Source: Ostrinia nubilalis
Taxonomy: Eukaryota; Arthropoda; Insecta; Lepidoptera; Crambidae
Direction of reading: 5' to 3'
DNA: 64,000 nt
NCBI RefSeq assembly: GCF_963855985.1
Contig: NC_087107.1
Span: 8,680,001 to 8,744,000, forward strand
Position 1 is the first letter of the stretch. Every line of letters starts with the position of its first letter. A program made the position numbers and the translations under genes. Positions 48,445-59,687 of this stretch are shown here, in pieces. The notes below the pieces were generated by a model that had not been told where the DNA came from, searched no databases, and worked only from the letters and a program-made list of their open reading frames with translations.

Positions 48445-48560
48445 CGCCAGTTCACAAACGATACTTGCTTACACAGCGTTGAATAGAGCTCTGTTTGTGT
48501 GTCACCCTGTGCATCCACGCGCATTGTGAGGCCTCATAGCAATGTTTGTGAATACGGGCG
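48445..48560. mobile_element. MITE family B copy (TAA duplication), small internal deletion
   Basis: CGCCAGTTCACAAACGATAC, CAGCGTTGAATAGAGCTCTG, CATTGTGAGGCCTCATAGCA, GTTTGTGAATACGGGCG; TAA on both sides. Confidence 0.85.
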
Positions 48561-48589
48561 TAAGGCCTGGTAGACAGATGACTTGGTTC

Positions 48590-48675
48590 AAGTTGTGGGA
48601 AGCCACTAGAAATAAAGGACTCAGAGTGCACCCTATGAGTAGGGCTATGCCCAGCAATGGACACGCCAATGATGA
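48590..48675 (+). mobile_element. Degraded LINE tail (RTE-like)
   Basis: GGGCTATGCCCAGCAATGGA then CACGCCAATGATGAT resembles the RTE end with ATG tail. Confidence 0.45.
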
Positions 48676-49420
48676 TACAATTTATAAAAAAAACATTTAA
48701 AGTCGTTAAGTGTCTATAAGGTTAATTAAAGTAAGCTTTACTAGAATGATATTAACCTTATAGGAACATTTTGCTTGTTCTAGAAAACTAGGAATAAGAA
48801 TTCGCCTGGTGTCTTCCCCGAACAATACTATCTGGACCTTTTATTGCTGAAACTTGGTGTTTAGAGCCACATTCTTTATGCTATTACTGAACAACTTTAG
48901 GACCAAAGGGAGTCAATATATTTCATAGTAATTAATACAGTTGCCGCTAAATCTTGGTCCTATCAATCTCACCAAGTACCAACCAGTTTCATGAGGTATC
49001 GAAGTAATCTCAAATGGATTTGAACATCAAATAAACTGCCTCTGATACTCCAGCCCTTCTCAGTAGTAACTTATGTTTATCCTTAGTACATTTCCCTGCA
49101 ATCGTTCTTAACATTTTATGGGCTTCTAACTTCCAAAGTATAAGTGCAGACAGTATTTACGCATTACTCGCTTTTTCCATTAGCGGCAAGAGTTGGCCAT
49201 TTGACCATAGGCCAGTAACACAAATCCTGGTAATGGGAATTACCCATAAACCGAAGATTGCCCATCTCTGACGTCTGAAAGGAACTCTTGGGAAACTATT
49301 GAGGCTTGAGATCTGTAGTGTAATGCCTCTGAAATAAAACTTTATGATGTTAATGTGTATAGTTTAACATATTTTTTCCTCTTTAAGAACTAAAATATAT
49401 ATATTTCATGCGTCCTACTT
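48676..49420. other. No feature recognised
   Basis: No frame or repeat identified. Confidence 0.4.
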
Positions 49421-49710
49421 TAAAAAAAAATAAAAAAAAAAGTGCATAAATGTAAAATAAAAAAAAAAAAAAAAAAAAAAACCTCTAAAAAAAAAAACAA
49501 TCTTACTTATTTTGTTAATTTTAAACCTTGTACATAAATGTGTGTAAAGTATGGAGCCTACAAGTTTGCTCGTATACATTGGCGAGAAGCTACCAGCACT
49601 CTCTAAATATGTACATTCATTTGTCTGCATATTTAAAATACCATTACCTTGCAAAAACCAAACTCCGGTAATTTCGGCTGGAGATAAAAAAAAAAAAAAA
49701 TAAAAAAATA
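49421..49710 (+). repeat. Cluster of A-rich runs around a 200-bp segment
   Basis: A runs of 9 to 24 nt at 49421-49441, 49458-49482, 49487-49500 and 49687-49708. The segment between (49500-49686) has no motif I know. It could be a retroposon with its own A tail; no target duplication was found. Confidence 0.35.
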
Positions 49711-49925
49711 CTTGTACTTCAATTTGTATCTGTACAGCATCCGTTTTCTCGTCTTTGAGACAGTTTCCACTTAAAATAAATACTTGAAACCAAGTTACTA
49801 GTTCAAGGTATTTGCGTAACACCGCAGCGTTCAAACGACTCGGTTAGTGGAATCGAATTTCCATACTCTAAGCGAAGCCATTAAACGCCTGCCGAATTTT
49901 TTATGGAAACTTGGTTAGAAACGAC

Positions 49926-50030
49926 TTAGGTTGAGTTGCACCAGCTAACTTTAACAGTAACTATGACGATAACCGATGCTTTTTGTATGGAGTTTGACAG
50001 ATTTTTGACGTTTGTCACAGTTAAAGTAAG
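49926..50030. mobile_element. MITE family A, right end missing
   Basis: GGTTGAGTTGCACCAGCTAA, GATAACCGATGCTTTTTGTA, stops after GTTAAAGTAAG like the 47696 copy. Confidence 0.8.
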
Positions 50031-50530
50031 AATGTTTTCTTTGAGATTTTTTTTTATCTACAATATTAAGAGTACATTCCCTCCAGGTGGCATTACAAAA
50101 TTCCACCCTATATAGCGGCTATTCACGTACCCAGTACCCACAATCTCTTAGACTAAAACAGCACATTTGCTATGCAAAGCGCAGCCGCCCGAGTGCCCCA
50201 ATGAAGACTAATTGGGCTATGGCTGTAACCTTAAATACACCAAGCACTCTACTGAAAATACAGAGTGTAAACGGAAATCTAGCTTGCACTGGCCTTCAAA
50301 AATTACACTTAAAATTGCATTAACTCGTGAGGTTTTCGAAATAAAGAAGACAGAAAAATCGGTAACTTTCAAAAGATTTTTCATTTCTATACTCTCATCG
50401 CTATAATAAAAATGTGGCAGTAGGTAAATGTTGAAGGTTTATTTTTTGTTGTAGGCTTGTAGCATTTAAAAAAACACACTTTTTTAAACATCAAAGGGTA
50501 TCAAGCAAGCAATGATGAGACAACCCCACT
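50031..50530. other. No gene recognised
   Basis: A 78-codon plus frame (50087-50323) has no motif. Confidence 0.4.
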
Positions 50531-50652
50531 TAGGCTGAGTTGCACCACCTAACTTTAACGGTAACTATGACGATAACCGGTGCTTTTTGTATGGAGTTTG
50601 ACAGATTTTTGACGTTTGTCAGAGTTAAAGTAAGATGGTGCAACCCAGCCTA
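50531..50652. mobile_element. MITE family A, best-preserved copy (118 bp)
   Basis: GGCTGAGTTGCACCACCTAA and AAGATGGTGCAACCCAGCC as inverted ends, core ACCGGTGCTTTTTGTATGGA. TA on both sides. Confidence 0.88.
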
Positions 50653-50909
50653 GAGTCTCTTTCGACAAGTCCTATATTATATACTTACCAAGGTTTTGAT
50701 AATAACATCTGTAATCTGATCACCCTAATGAAACGAAGATTCCATTTCCCATCCCATTTTAATTGATGCTCAAAATTTCATAGCATCTTTTTACTGCTGG
50801 ATACATGCCAGGAGTCATAAGCACCAAAAAGCAAGATCTTCTATTTTCTCATACCTATCTCCTTAAGGTCGTCGATGCATCGAACTAAGGGGCGTCCTAC
50901 GAACACGAA
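50653..50909. other. No feature recognised
   Basis: Spacer up to the hAT-like insertion. Confidence 0.4.
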
Positions 50910-50917
50910 ATGTCCAG

Positions 50918-51507
50918 TAGAGATGAGACGTATTTACTAGAACAGATCCACACACTTTTACAGTACTAGGCGGCACCTATTCCAATTTTTTAAATACTTG
51001 ATCCACCTAGTATTTTATAAATTACACGATTTCCGACCCTACCATCAAAGTAATAGAGGCTATTATTGCGTAATCCGTAGTCGTGTATTACGCGCACCTA
51101 GTATTTCTCGCTAAGCTTATGTGTGAACGTAGAGATTCACTCCGTCCGAAGCAAACGCACACAAACGTAGTCAAACCATATTCATGTAAATAAGAAAAAA
51201 TATGTAAATATTTTTATGAAATTGATATCTTTTAAATACGCCAACTTTTAAGTTGACAGTCCTATGCCTGTTGAAGTATGAAGGGAGGAATTATTATTCA
51301 ATTTCAAATTGCATTATTCATACTACGGTTGTATCTTTTAAAAAAAATGTATTTTAAAGTCATATTACGTGGATTAGTCCGCACTAGTCGCGTCAAGTAT
51401 GTTAAATTACTACGTACTAGGTGGAATAGGTATTTGGATCGAGTATTAATAAATACTAGGAATAGGTGCACCTAGTATCAAATTTACCTAGTATAACCCA
51501 TCTCTAA
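50918..51507. mobile_element. hAT-like non-autonomous element, 590 bp, 8-bp duplication
   Basis: ATGTCCAG stands at 50910-50917 and 51508-51515. Ends TAGAGATG and CATCTCTA are inverted, and inversion continues for about 100 bp with TACTAGGCGGCACCTATTCC against GGAATAGGTGCACCTAGTA-type sequence. ACCTAGTAT motifs recur at least six times near both ends. An 8-bp duplication and subterminal repeats are hAT features. No transposase. Confidence 0.92.
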
Positions 51508-51515
51508 TGTCCAGT

Positions 51516-52149
51516 GTCCACATTGCATCGGTCTGTACTCCAGAATTAATTTACCATATTCCATCGACTTTAGAACATAAATACAGCAAACTTTCAATGC
51601 GCTTTTCCGATCTCCATTTTTCTTCAAAGGAACTGCCGCAAACCCAATCCAGCAACTGAACTATTCCCAATGTATTTTCAAAGCGTTTAATGAAAACCGT
51701 TGTAATCTCCTATATTAACTAAGTGCGGCTGGAGCCGTGGTAGTCTTGACAGCCTTTGGGAAATCTCTTCTGAGGAATCCAATTAACCGAGGAACTGCGA
51801 TGTACAGTCCGCTGCGGAAAGAGCAGCTTGTAAGTACTTGTAACTGCTCGGACAATGCAGGAACTGAAAGATTTTAAATCAAATAATTGTTTGTTTATGG
51901 TTGGTAATTGTCACATCAGGCTAATCACTGTGGCTGTAAATAGTTTTAAATATTTGCTATTTTGCCACAACTTTGGTTATTGTGCTGGAGACTGTACATT
52001 GATTTGAATGATTAAAAAGTGCTTTTGCCATTGCAAAATGCAGCTCTGTGATCTGGATGTAGTAGAGCATGTAAGGTGAACTGAAACACACACCAAATTA
52101 ACTTTTAAGGATTTTAAAGTGATGGTGTATTAATCTAGATAAGATATTT
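51516..52149. other. No gene confirmed; one exon-like stretch
   Basis: 51715-51832 has an open frame ending at GAGCAGCTT/GTAAGTACT, a good splice donor. The peptide is not recognised and there is no matching acceptor I can defend. Confidence 0.25.
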
Positions 52150-52330
52150 GTTTTTTTTTTGGTATTTTTTTTTTCATTTTCATTTATTCACCGAGACAAG
52201 GTCTATTATTTACCTATTACAATATTAGATATATAGATATTTAGGCATTATTTTATTCCAAATAATTTCACAAGTAATGCAAAAACAATTTTATTTATTT
52301 ATTTAATTTGCCTTTCCTTCTATTTTATCT
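52150..52330 (-). mobile_element. Possible non-LTR 3' end (T-rich on plus)
   Basis: T runs at 52150-52175, then CATTTATTCACCGAGACAAG and TTTTATTTATTTATTTAATT. Looks like a LINE 3' region on the minus strand. Weak. Confidence 0.3.
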
Positions 52331-53854
52331 ACTGTTCAGGAAAGTTTTTATATTCAATAAAGTTTTTATTTCTCTTACGTTAGGACAAATTATTCTGATA
52401 GCGTTCAATATTTTTTATCATTCTAATATACCTAGAACAACTTTGGAATTGAACTCTTAGTACAATTCGGAATCGAACTGTACCGCCAATCGTCGTATCG
52501 CGAACTCGCTATGTCATACAATAGACCCTTTTATCCCCAGGGAGCTGCATGCGTATATTTATGGCCATCGAAAGATAGGGTTTCGTAGGTTCGTCTCTAT
52601 GAGTTTTCGAGTGCTCTCGAATTGGGGTTCGATTGATTCCAGGATAGGCCCCCATTGTTTGGCGACTTCAAAATTGTATCTGATTGGACTGAATGTGTTA
52701 CAAAGGTGAAGTTGGATAGTTGGATGTTTGTATCTTCAAGCATTATAATATAGGATCTATTTGACACCATAATGCCATACTATGTTATTCAATTCGTTTA
52801 TTCTTTTTTTTTTTTAATAATTAATATTTTAAACTATATTATATTCTTAAAATATTAAGCCACAAGCCGTGCAAAGCCAATAACAAAAAAAAATGAATTT
52901 ATTTTTTAAAAATGTTGATGGCCAGCTTTTAAATTGCAAGAATGCATTCTATTTTCAAAATCCATTCCAGTTCAAGTAATTCCATTAGATTCAAAAATAG
53001 AACTAAAACATCATAAATGCCAGCAAACAACGCGGACGGCTAAATCCGTTCCGTTGCGCGCAAACTTCGCGCATTACACAACGATCATAAAAAGGCATTA
53101 GAGCGCGGAACGGAACGACCAATATCAGGATTATCTGCGAATATACGTGTGTGATACGGGTTTCAAAGTTAAGGCGCCGTTGCTTTAATTAAACCTTACA
53201 CACGTAAACTTAAGTTATGGACAAGAAAACTGGTACTTTCCAAAGAATGACTTCCATAGCTCGTTTTGAAGATTAAAAGAAAATTGATCATTTTTTTAAC
53301 GTTTAATACGAAAAAATTTCTAGGCTAAAGTCTGTTTTTAATTTATTTTTTTAAAGCATATAAAAAAATGAAATGCTTACTTAAGTAGGTATTTGCCTTC
53401 TGAAAACAATTAAAATGTTAGTTACATTTTTCTTTCAGGTTTCTAAATCCACATACTGGTTCAATTTAAAAACTGCAGTTAAATCAGTAAACAAATTCTA
53501 AAACCAATCGTGGTTTGCGGCTTTAAATCCCACAAGGGACACATGAATGGTTAGTTAATTAACACAAGCATTTAGTTTTGTTTACATAATACTAACCGAC
53601 CGCTTTTAGTTATGTTATGAGTATTATTAATGTAACATAAATCATAGCAATAAAATAGTTTGGTTTAGTTCAGGAGTCATTTGTAGAATCAGTCATTCAA
53701 GGAATTGTCCTTTCAAGCCTAAGTAAGCCCTAAATAGGTACTAGTTTATCGTGCCTACAGGGTCGACCACCGCTGGGAACACCTCATAAAATAATGAAGA
53801 ACAAGCATTTATTACTTACCTACGTTTTTATGCGACTTACTTTAGGTTGGGTTC
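52331..53854. other. Long stretch without recognised features
   Basis: About 1.5 kb; includes a CG-rich 80 bp (53030-53120: CGTTCCGTTGCGCGC and GCGCGGAACGGAACG, loosely inverted). No reading frame. Confidence 0.4.
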
Positions 53855-54105
53855 AAGTGGCAGTGGGCGGGGCACATAGCTCGAAGAGCTGATGGCCGCT
53901 GGGGCAGGAAAGTTCTTGAGTGGTGACCACGAGCCGGAAGACATAGCGTGGGCAGGCCTCCCACTAGGTGAACCGACGATCTGGTGAAGGTCGCGGGAGG
54001 TGCCTGGATGCGAGCGGCGCAGGACCGGTCTTTGTGGAAATCCTTGGGGGAGGCCTTTGTCCAGCAGTGGACGTCTTTCGGCTGAAACGAACGAACGAAC
54101 GAACT
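53855..54105 (+). pseudogene. RTE-related LINE ORF2 C-terminus, decayed, with (CGAA)n tail
   Basis: The plus-strand translation gives FKWQWAGHIARRADGRWGRK, then after an in-frame stop PRAGRHSVGRPPTR, a second stop, then TDDLVKVAGGAWMRAAQDRS and SLGEAFVQQWTSFG before the natural stop. Both internal stops look like TGG/CGG to TGA changes. A GACGAACGAACGAACGAAC tail follows. The motifs WAGHIARR and GRPPxRWxDD are the conserved RTE C-terminal region. Confidence 0.87.
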
Positions 54106-54240
54106 TTATGTTGATACTCGTAGATAAAATGTTCATTTCAATGTTATACCTTTAATAGGAATACTCACTTAGTTTTCATTGTGTGAAGCTTTGGTAGCTT
54201 TACTTAAGTTACATGGACCTCTGGTTATTATTTTTTACTG
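54106..54240. other. No feature recognised
   Basis: Short spacer. Confidence 0.35.
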
Positions 54241-54249
54241 GACTGCCAC

Positions 54250-54480
54250 AGACTTACGATTTGGTAGGTATCATAACATTAAAAGCTTCTGAACTTCATC
54301 TAAACGAAATTATTAACGCGTAAGTTTGTTATATTGAATATTTGTTACAGATTTTGATGAAAGTTTAAAGTATTATTTTATGATACGATGTTATACATCA
54401 GAAATTACATAGAGGCTTTAAATAACAACCTGTGACGAATTGAATTCCATGCGAGCAAAACGCGGGCTAAAACTGGTCGC
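54250..54480 (+). mobile_element. Degenerate Helitron-like fragment
   Basis: ATTTTGATGAAAGTTTAAAG, ATACATCAGAAATTACATAG, then CCATGCGAGCAAAACGCGGG and CTAAAACTGG: the Lep1-type order with a damaged end. Confidence 0.45.
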
Positions 54481-54558
54481 AAAAAATTTTCACAGACAAG
54501 GTTTATGTCTCGGCAGCCTTAAAAACAACTATACTATTCTTTGAAGAATAAAAAGTCG

Positions 54559-55358
54559 CAGCTCTGTCGCGTTTGACATCTCAGCGGCCATATTTCGTCA
54601 GGACGTGGACGTCGCTTCATTAGAGCCATCAGGATTCTACTCCACCAACACCATGGGTTACCACCAGGAGTTAGCGGGACTACAAGTAATTTGTTACTTA
54701 GCATTCTTTAAAAATATCATTAAAAAATAGCATCTCTGTGGAGTTTGACATCTCAGCGGCCATATTTCGTCAGGACGTGGACGTCGCTTCATTAGAGCCA
54801 TCAGGATTCTACACCACCACACCATGGGTTACCACCAGGAGTTAGCGGGACTACAAGTAATTTGTTACTTAACATTCTTTAAAATATCATTAAAAATAGC
54901 ATCTCTGTGGAGTTTGACATCTCAGCGGCCATATTTCGTCAGGACGTGGACGTCGCTTCATTAGAGCCATCAGGATTCTACTCCACCTCCACCATGGGTT
55001 ACCACCAGGAGTTAGCGGGACTACAAGTAATTTGTTACTTATCATTCTTTAAAAATATCTTTAAAAAATAGCATCTCTGTGGAGTTTGACATCTCAGTGG
55101 CCATATTTCGTCAGGACGTGGACGTCGCTTCATTAGAGCCATCAGGATTCCACTCCACCACCACCATGGGTTACCACCAGGAGATAGCGGGACTACAAGT
55201 AATTTGTTACTTAACATTCTGTACCTACTTGCATCGAATAAATATTTTTCTTTCTTCTTTCTTTCTTTCTAAAAATAGCATCTCTGTGGAGTTTGACATC
55301 TCAGTGGCCATATTTCGTCAGGACGTGGACGTCGCTTCATTAGAGCCATCAGGATTCC
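54559..55358 (+). repeat. 172-bp tandem array, 4.6 units, exon-like
   Basis: Units start at 54559, 54731, 54900, 55072 and 55279; the last stops at 55358. Each has about 127 bp that reads GVP-free protein-like sequence (EFDIS.AIFRQDVDVASLEP, then SGF.STTTMGYHQE.AGLQ), then GTAATTTGTTACTT and a 45-bp AT-rich stretch ending AAAATAG. The edges therefore mimic a donor (CAA/GTAATT) and acceptor (TAG/C). Unit 2 has a 1-bp loss that breaks the frame; unit 4 has an extra (CTTT)n insert after it. The complement also stays open. Either a minisatellite or amplified exon DNA. Confidence 0.85.
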
Positions 55359-55830
55359 GCGCGCGCCCGCTTAATTCTGTTAACTTTTTTTGTGTCCAAG
55401 ACCGAAACGAATTCAAAGTTCCTTCAGTACGACTAATTCACTCCTTTTCACACCATTCCATTTGAAAAGTCTTTTCATGCGTATTTTGGTTTTATTTTGG
55501 AATAAAGTTGGTTGAAACGGATTAGTTTGAAGTCGATTTGTTGAAGTTTGTAATTGTAAGTCATTACTATCCGCATTTGGAAATAAGTTACCAAAAACGT
55601 GCCAAAAATCGTATCTAATACAAAAAGAGATTGATATGTCTCAACATCACTTTGCAATCTAAAAAGGTATGACCTACTAAACAGGAAATAAGGACAGTGC
55701 TGATATTTTCATTATCAGTGAGAGTAGAGGCATATTATGGTGTATTTAGCCTACACTCCCCACCAGGCGTGTAGTAGGTAAGCATAAGATAATTTGTGGT
55801 GTTGGGTTGGGGAGGCCTGACATGTCTTAT
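55359..55830. other. No gene recognised
   Basis: Begins with GCGCGCGCCCGC and continues AT-rich. Confidence 0.4.
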
Positions 55831-55944
55831 GCCCGCTTTCATCATCAATCCATAATTTGTAAGTGACCCCTATGAAAACAAAATTCCTGTTAAGTGTTAC
55901 CATAGGGATCACTTAAAAATTAGGGATTGATGGTGAAAACGGGC
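55831..55944. mobile_element. MITE family H, intact palindromic copy
   Basis: GCCCGCTTTCATCATCAATC, CATAATTTGTAAGTGACCCC on the left against GATCACTTAAAAATTAGGGA, TTGATGGTGAAAACGGGC on the right. About 40-bp inverted arms; no coding. Confidence 0.82.
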
Positions 55945-57000
55945 ACTAGTCGCCTAGTACCGTCAGTGTCAAAGCACAAGTCAAAGTCAGTCTTGTTTAT
56001 GTACTGGTGCTGTTGTCTGTACATAAATATACATAAATGTATAAATATATTCGAGCAGCTTAGCGACAAGGCGTGCATTATTGTAGCCTTAAATAAGGCC
56101 CTTAGACCCTTAACCTCAAGTAGCCCGAGGTGCGAAGTTGCGGCGGAGGGCTTTTGTGAATTCACTTAAGGGTTGACTGGTGTGGTTAAGGCTGTGAGTT
56201 AGTTTAACTATATGGGGTTTATGGGCTTCAAAAATCTTTACAGGAGTTTATACAGAGCGTCGTAGGCCCATCTACCTCCGGTGTCAGTGTAGTGCTAATT
56301 TATAATTTTGTATAATTTTAGGACACCCTGTTTTATAATACGCAGTAAGCTCGTTCATAAGATGAATTTTATTGTCAACTTGAAATGTTTTTTTCGCGCT
56401 TTAGCAATCAGCAAACAAAAGAACATTACACAAAAGTCAATAAATAGTTAACAGAATCAGTAATAATAATTTTCAGCTGCAGTGATATGAAATCCATACA
56501 TTTTAGAAACGTCACGTCCGAGTGAAGTCATTCGCGATCAAAATCACGAAGTCCGTTTGTGAATTTCAAACTTCAAAATTGGAATGCAACAATCACAGGA
56601 AGTGACGCTTCAAAGTGACGTGCAATAACGTTTCCGATTTCAAACGGGGAGTGTTTTTGGCCAGTCACCCTTGCTCACATAGAGGTTACGAATCTGTGGC
56701 ACGTAAAAGTTCTCAAAAAAGTTTTGTCGCGCGGTACAAAAAAGTTCTTTTACTTTTTTCTGTGGTCAAAAATTTTTGTGTGTAGTTTACCTACTGTTTG
56801 AAGTGACTTTTGAAAAGAACTTTTTTAATAGAAAGAGGTAATATTTAAAGCATGTAAAAACTAGGTATGCTAATACAAAACAACGTGAAAAACACCATCA
56901 AATCAGCAATGTAAACAACTCGTCTGGAACACTTCATTGCAAATCGCCCTCCAGTAAATTGCGGACTTGTCCAATCGTTCATCAAACAGTGATGATTCGG
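55945..57000. other. No gene recognised
   Basis: A loosely inverted pair AAACGTCACGTCCG / AGTGACGTGCAATAACGTTT lies at 56510-56635. Frames at 55920-56169 are shadows on both strands without motifs. Confidence 0.4.
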
Positions 57001-58390
57001 GCCAAATTGGGACGCCCGCTATATCGTTGGTCCAATAGACCGGGCTTCATTGAAACCGGTCTTTTATGACCAATTGGCAATAGTAAGCAATACGGTCGAT
57101 GCGACCCCCGCATAAGGTGATCGGAAGCTGTAAAAATGTTTACGAGGGATAAAACAAGCAGTGTAGGGTTTAAGTGTGATTAGGACGGATCGCCTTTTTG
57201 ATTGATGTCGTGGCCTAGGTCGATCAAGGACGAAAAGAGAAGAGGGATTAATGTAATCCACAGATTAAATCTGTGGCGCGCCACAATACGGTTTAAAGGA
57301 ACAAGAATGTTGTAAAATCTAAGTCAAGATACGGGGTTTATGGCGTACCACACAAATTCCTACAGTTCTAATTCTAACTCAAGATCTTGTGCGTGTCAAA
57401 CTGATTCCTGTAACTACACTCAACATCAAATAAACCGCACCTTCCGCGACGCGAACTTTAAAGATTTTCTTCTGACACAATCATGGTACCCCAACAATAT
57501 TGGTGTTATTTGAAAGCCCAATAAATATCCTTAAAGAAAAATACATTTCATTTCTAAATAAATGATTAACATATACCATAAATGTGACTTGAAAATAGAC
57601 CTCACTTTGGGCTCACCTCTGGGATCAATTAGATCAATTTTTATGGTTACAAAACCAAATAAAGATCTCACGTGTCCTCTTTAACAGATGGATAGCGATT
57701 AATCCCAACTTAACAGTTTTATAGTCATAAAAATGGCTTTAGCGTAACTACCTATTTTTTGAAGAAGTGACTCTGGATCCTTGTAAAGACACATTTTTGG
57801 GGTAAAACCTTTCCTTTAATGAAATGAAGTTTAGAACTAGGCTTTCAAATGGTACCAATGTTGGTGGGAAGTGGGGATGCATACGTTTGATAAGTGCTTG
57901 TCGCGGGAGGTGCGATTTATTTGATGCCGAGTGTATATGAATTTGAAACAACATAAGACGTGATCTGTCGTGATCCACCCTGATTCTACAGTTTGAGCAT
58001 TGCTCTATATCATATTCGATAAAAGGACTTCATATTGTTCGGAGAAAATGGCGAGTACCAGACCATACTTCTTTACAGCTTTGTGTGGAAGGCAATATTC
58101 ACCACACAGGTACCTAGTGCAAGTGCGTCTTCCACAAAAGTTTGTCCTGATAAAAGCCTCTATGTAATTTCATTGATTGAGTATAGAGTAAGAGCCAGTG
58201 AACGCTTGACCTACGTTATTTTATAACAGCTGAAAGTTTGTCAGCGCATGCTCCCAACATAGGTAAGAACGTTGGTGCATCATGCAGTTTGGGTCATGTG
58301 GCTTTGGCAGCTACCTAAAATGATTGTCTGATAAGGAGTTGGAACGGTTCAAACTAGCTGATGAAGAAACATCATCTAATTATTGCCCAA
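57001..58390. other. Long stretch without recognised features
   Basis: Mixed composition, no repeat family or reading frame identified. Confidence 0.4.
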
Positions 58391-58392
58391 AT

Positions 58393-58450
58393 ATTATATA
58401 CAGGGTGTCCCAAAAAGAGCAAACCAAAATTCACGGGACAACCAATTTGC
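58393..58450 (+). mobile_element. Solo transposon end ACAGGGTGTCCC
   Basis: TATACAGGGTGTCCCAAAAA then GAGCAAACCAAAATTCACGG. ACAGGGTG starts are shared with the elements at 27273 and 61068. No opposite end found. Confidence 0.4.
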
Positions 58451-59610
58451 CGGTTTCAGCATGGACGCGGGGTAATTTTTGTAGAGGAAATTAATACATT
58501 TGATATTTCAGGATTTTCCTGTTTATAGGTACTTACTTGTAATATCACACAAATACACATCAAACTGTACCGAAATAGTTTCCCAATCTAACCCGTAAAT
58601 ACCGGTTTGGTCCCTAATGTCCAGACTTCGAGCAACGTGACGTGGAGGAAGGGACCAATAATACCAGTTCGAGGCAACGTGAGGACAACGTGACGGCCTC
58701 ACGTGGTTGATTATGAGGCGATCACGCAATTGAGGTTCTTGAAGATAGAAGTTACACAGAGATGGGTAATAGTGAGTTGAGTGGTGCTTTTGACAACGCA
58801 ATATTTTATGTAAATGCGGCTCAATTCTGTTTTGTCGTGGCGCAATTTTCAGTTAACTCAATAAGCGGAACACTATTATATTGACCAAGGGCATCAGTCA
58901 AAACCACTTTTGACTGATTATGAGTTTTGACTGCAACATGTATAAGAATACCGATTTACGATTTTGCCCTGCACCTGTCGCGGTAGAAAAATCATGTTAA
59001 CATTATGTCTGTCTCTGCTTTTGTTTTTATTAATTTAGGAAATCGAGCGCTTGAAAATCAACTAAAAAATCTAAATTCTAAAAGAAAATAAATACTTAGA
59101 TAGGCCAACTCTATATATCGCATAAAAAAAGGATAATTAAACACAATTATTTGAAGCGCCACTTCAGAAGAACCACGATGCATTATCAAAGAAATATTTT
59201 TATTCATTATATCGTATTCGATTATCGGTACACTTCCCGAATAATCATAGCCCTGCCCCTTTCGACACATGTAATTTTGTTTATTACCTTCCCTTTTGAT
59301 TTATCATCGGGGGTGCCGTGTACATTTGCCCTATAACAGTACAGCCCAAATAGAGCAACCAGATAAAATAACTGAAAGAAAATAAAAATATTTTTTATGA
59401 AAATACTATTTTTTTTAGTTTTGGATTTCTAAATAACCTACTGATTTTTGTACTTTTTAGATAACCGTCAAAATCAGCTACGATCGTAGGTTTCAGTCTG
59501 CGAGAGAAAACTTATTTAATTAAATAGGTTTTTTTTGACAGTCACTTGGCAAACATTCACAGATTTTTTTTAATAGAAAAAAAAAGTTAACGCACTTTAT
59601 GGTACTATAG
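58451..59610. other. No gene recognised
   Basis: 58523-58801 holds a 92-codon minus frame with no recognised motif, in CG-containing DNA. The rest is AT-rich. Confidence 0.4.
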
Positions 59611-59687
59611 TATTTACTGTATAGCGCCCCTGTATAGGGCGCTATATTTACTGTATAGCGCCCCTGTATAGGGCGCTATACAGTAAA
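59611..59687. repeat. Two tandem hairpins, TTTACTGTATAGCGCCC stems
   Basis: A 34-bp unit is duplicated head to tail (59611-59644, 59645-59678). The second ends in a perfect 17-bp stem: TTTACTGTATAGCGCCC, loop CTGTATA, GGGCGCTATACAGTAAA. The first forms TATAGCGCCC/GGGCGCTATA. Confidence 0.92.

Noticed and set aside
49415..49834. 139-codon minus frame rich in Phe
   Set aside because: Created by A runs read as TTT on the complement; no motif in the rest.
51715..51832. Host exon with GTAAGT donor
   Set aside because: The peptide is unrecognised, no acceptor can be defended, and donor-like GTAAGT occurs often by chance.
53837..54136. 99-codon minus frame
   Set aside because: Antisense to the RTE C-terminal coding remnant on the plus strand.
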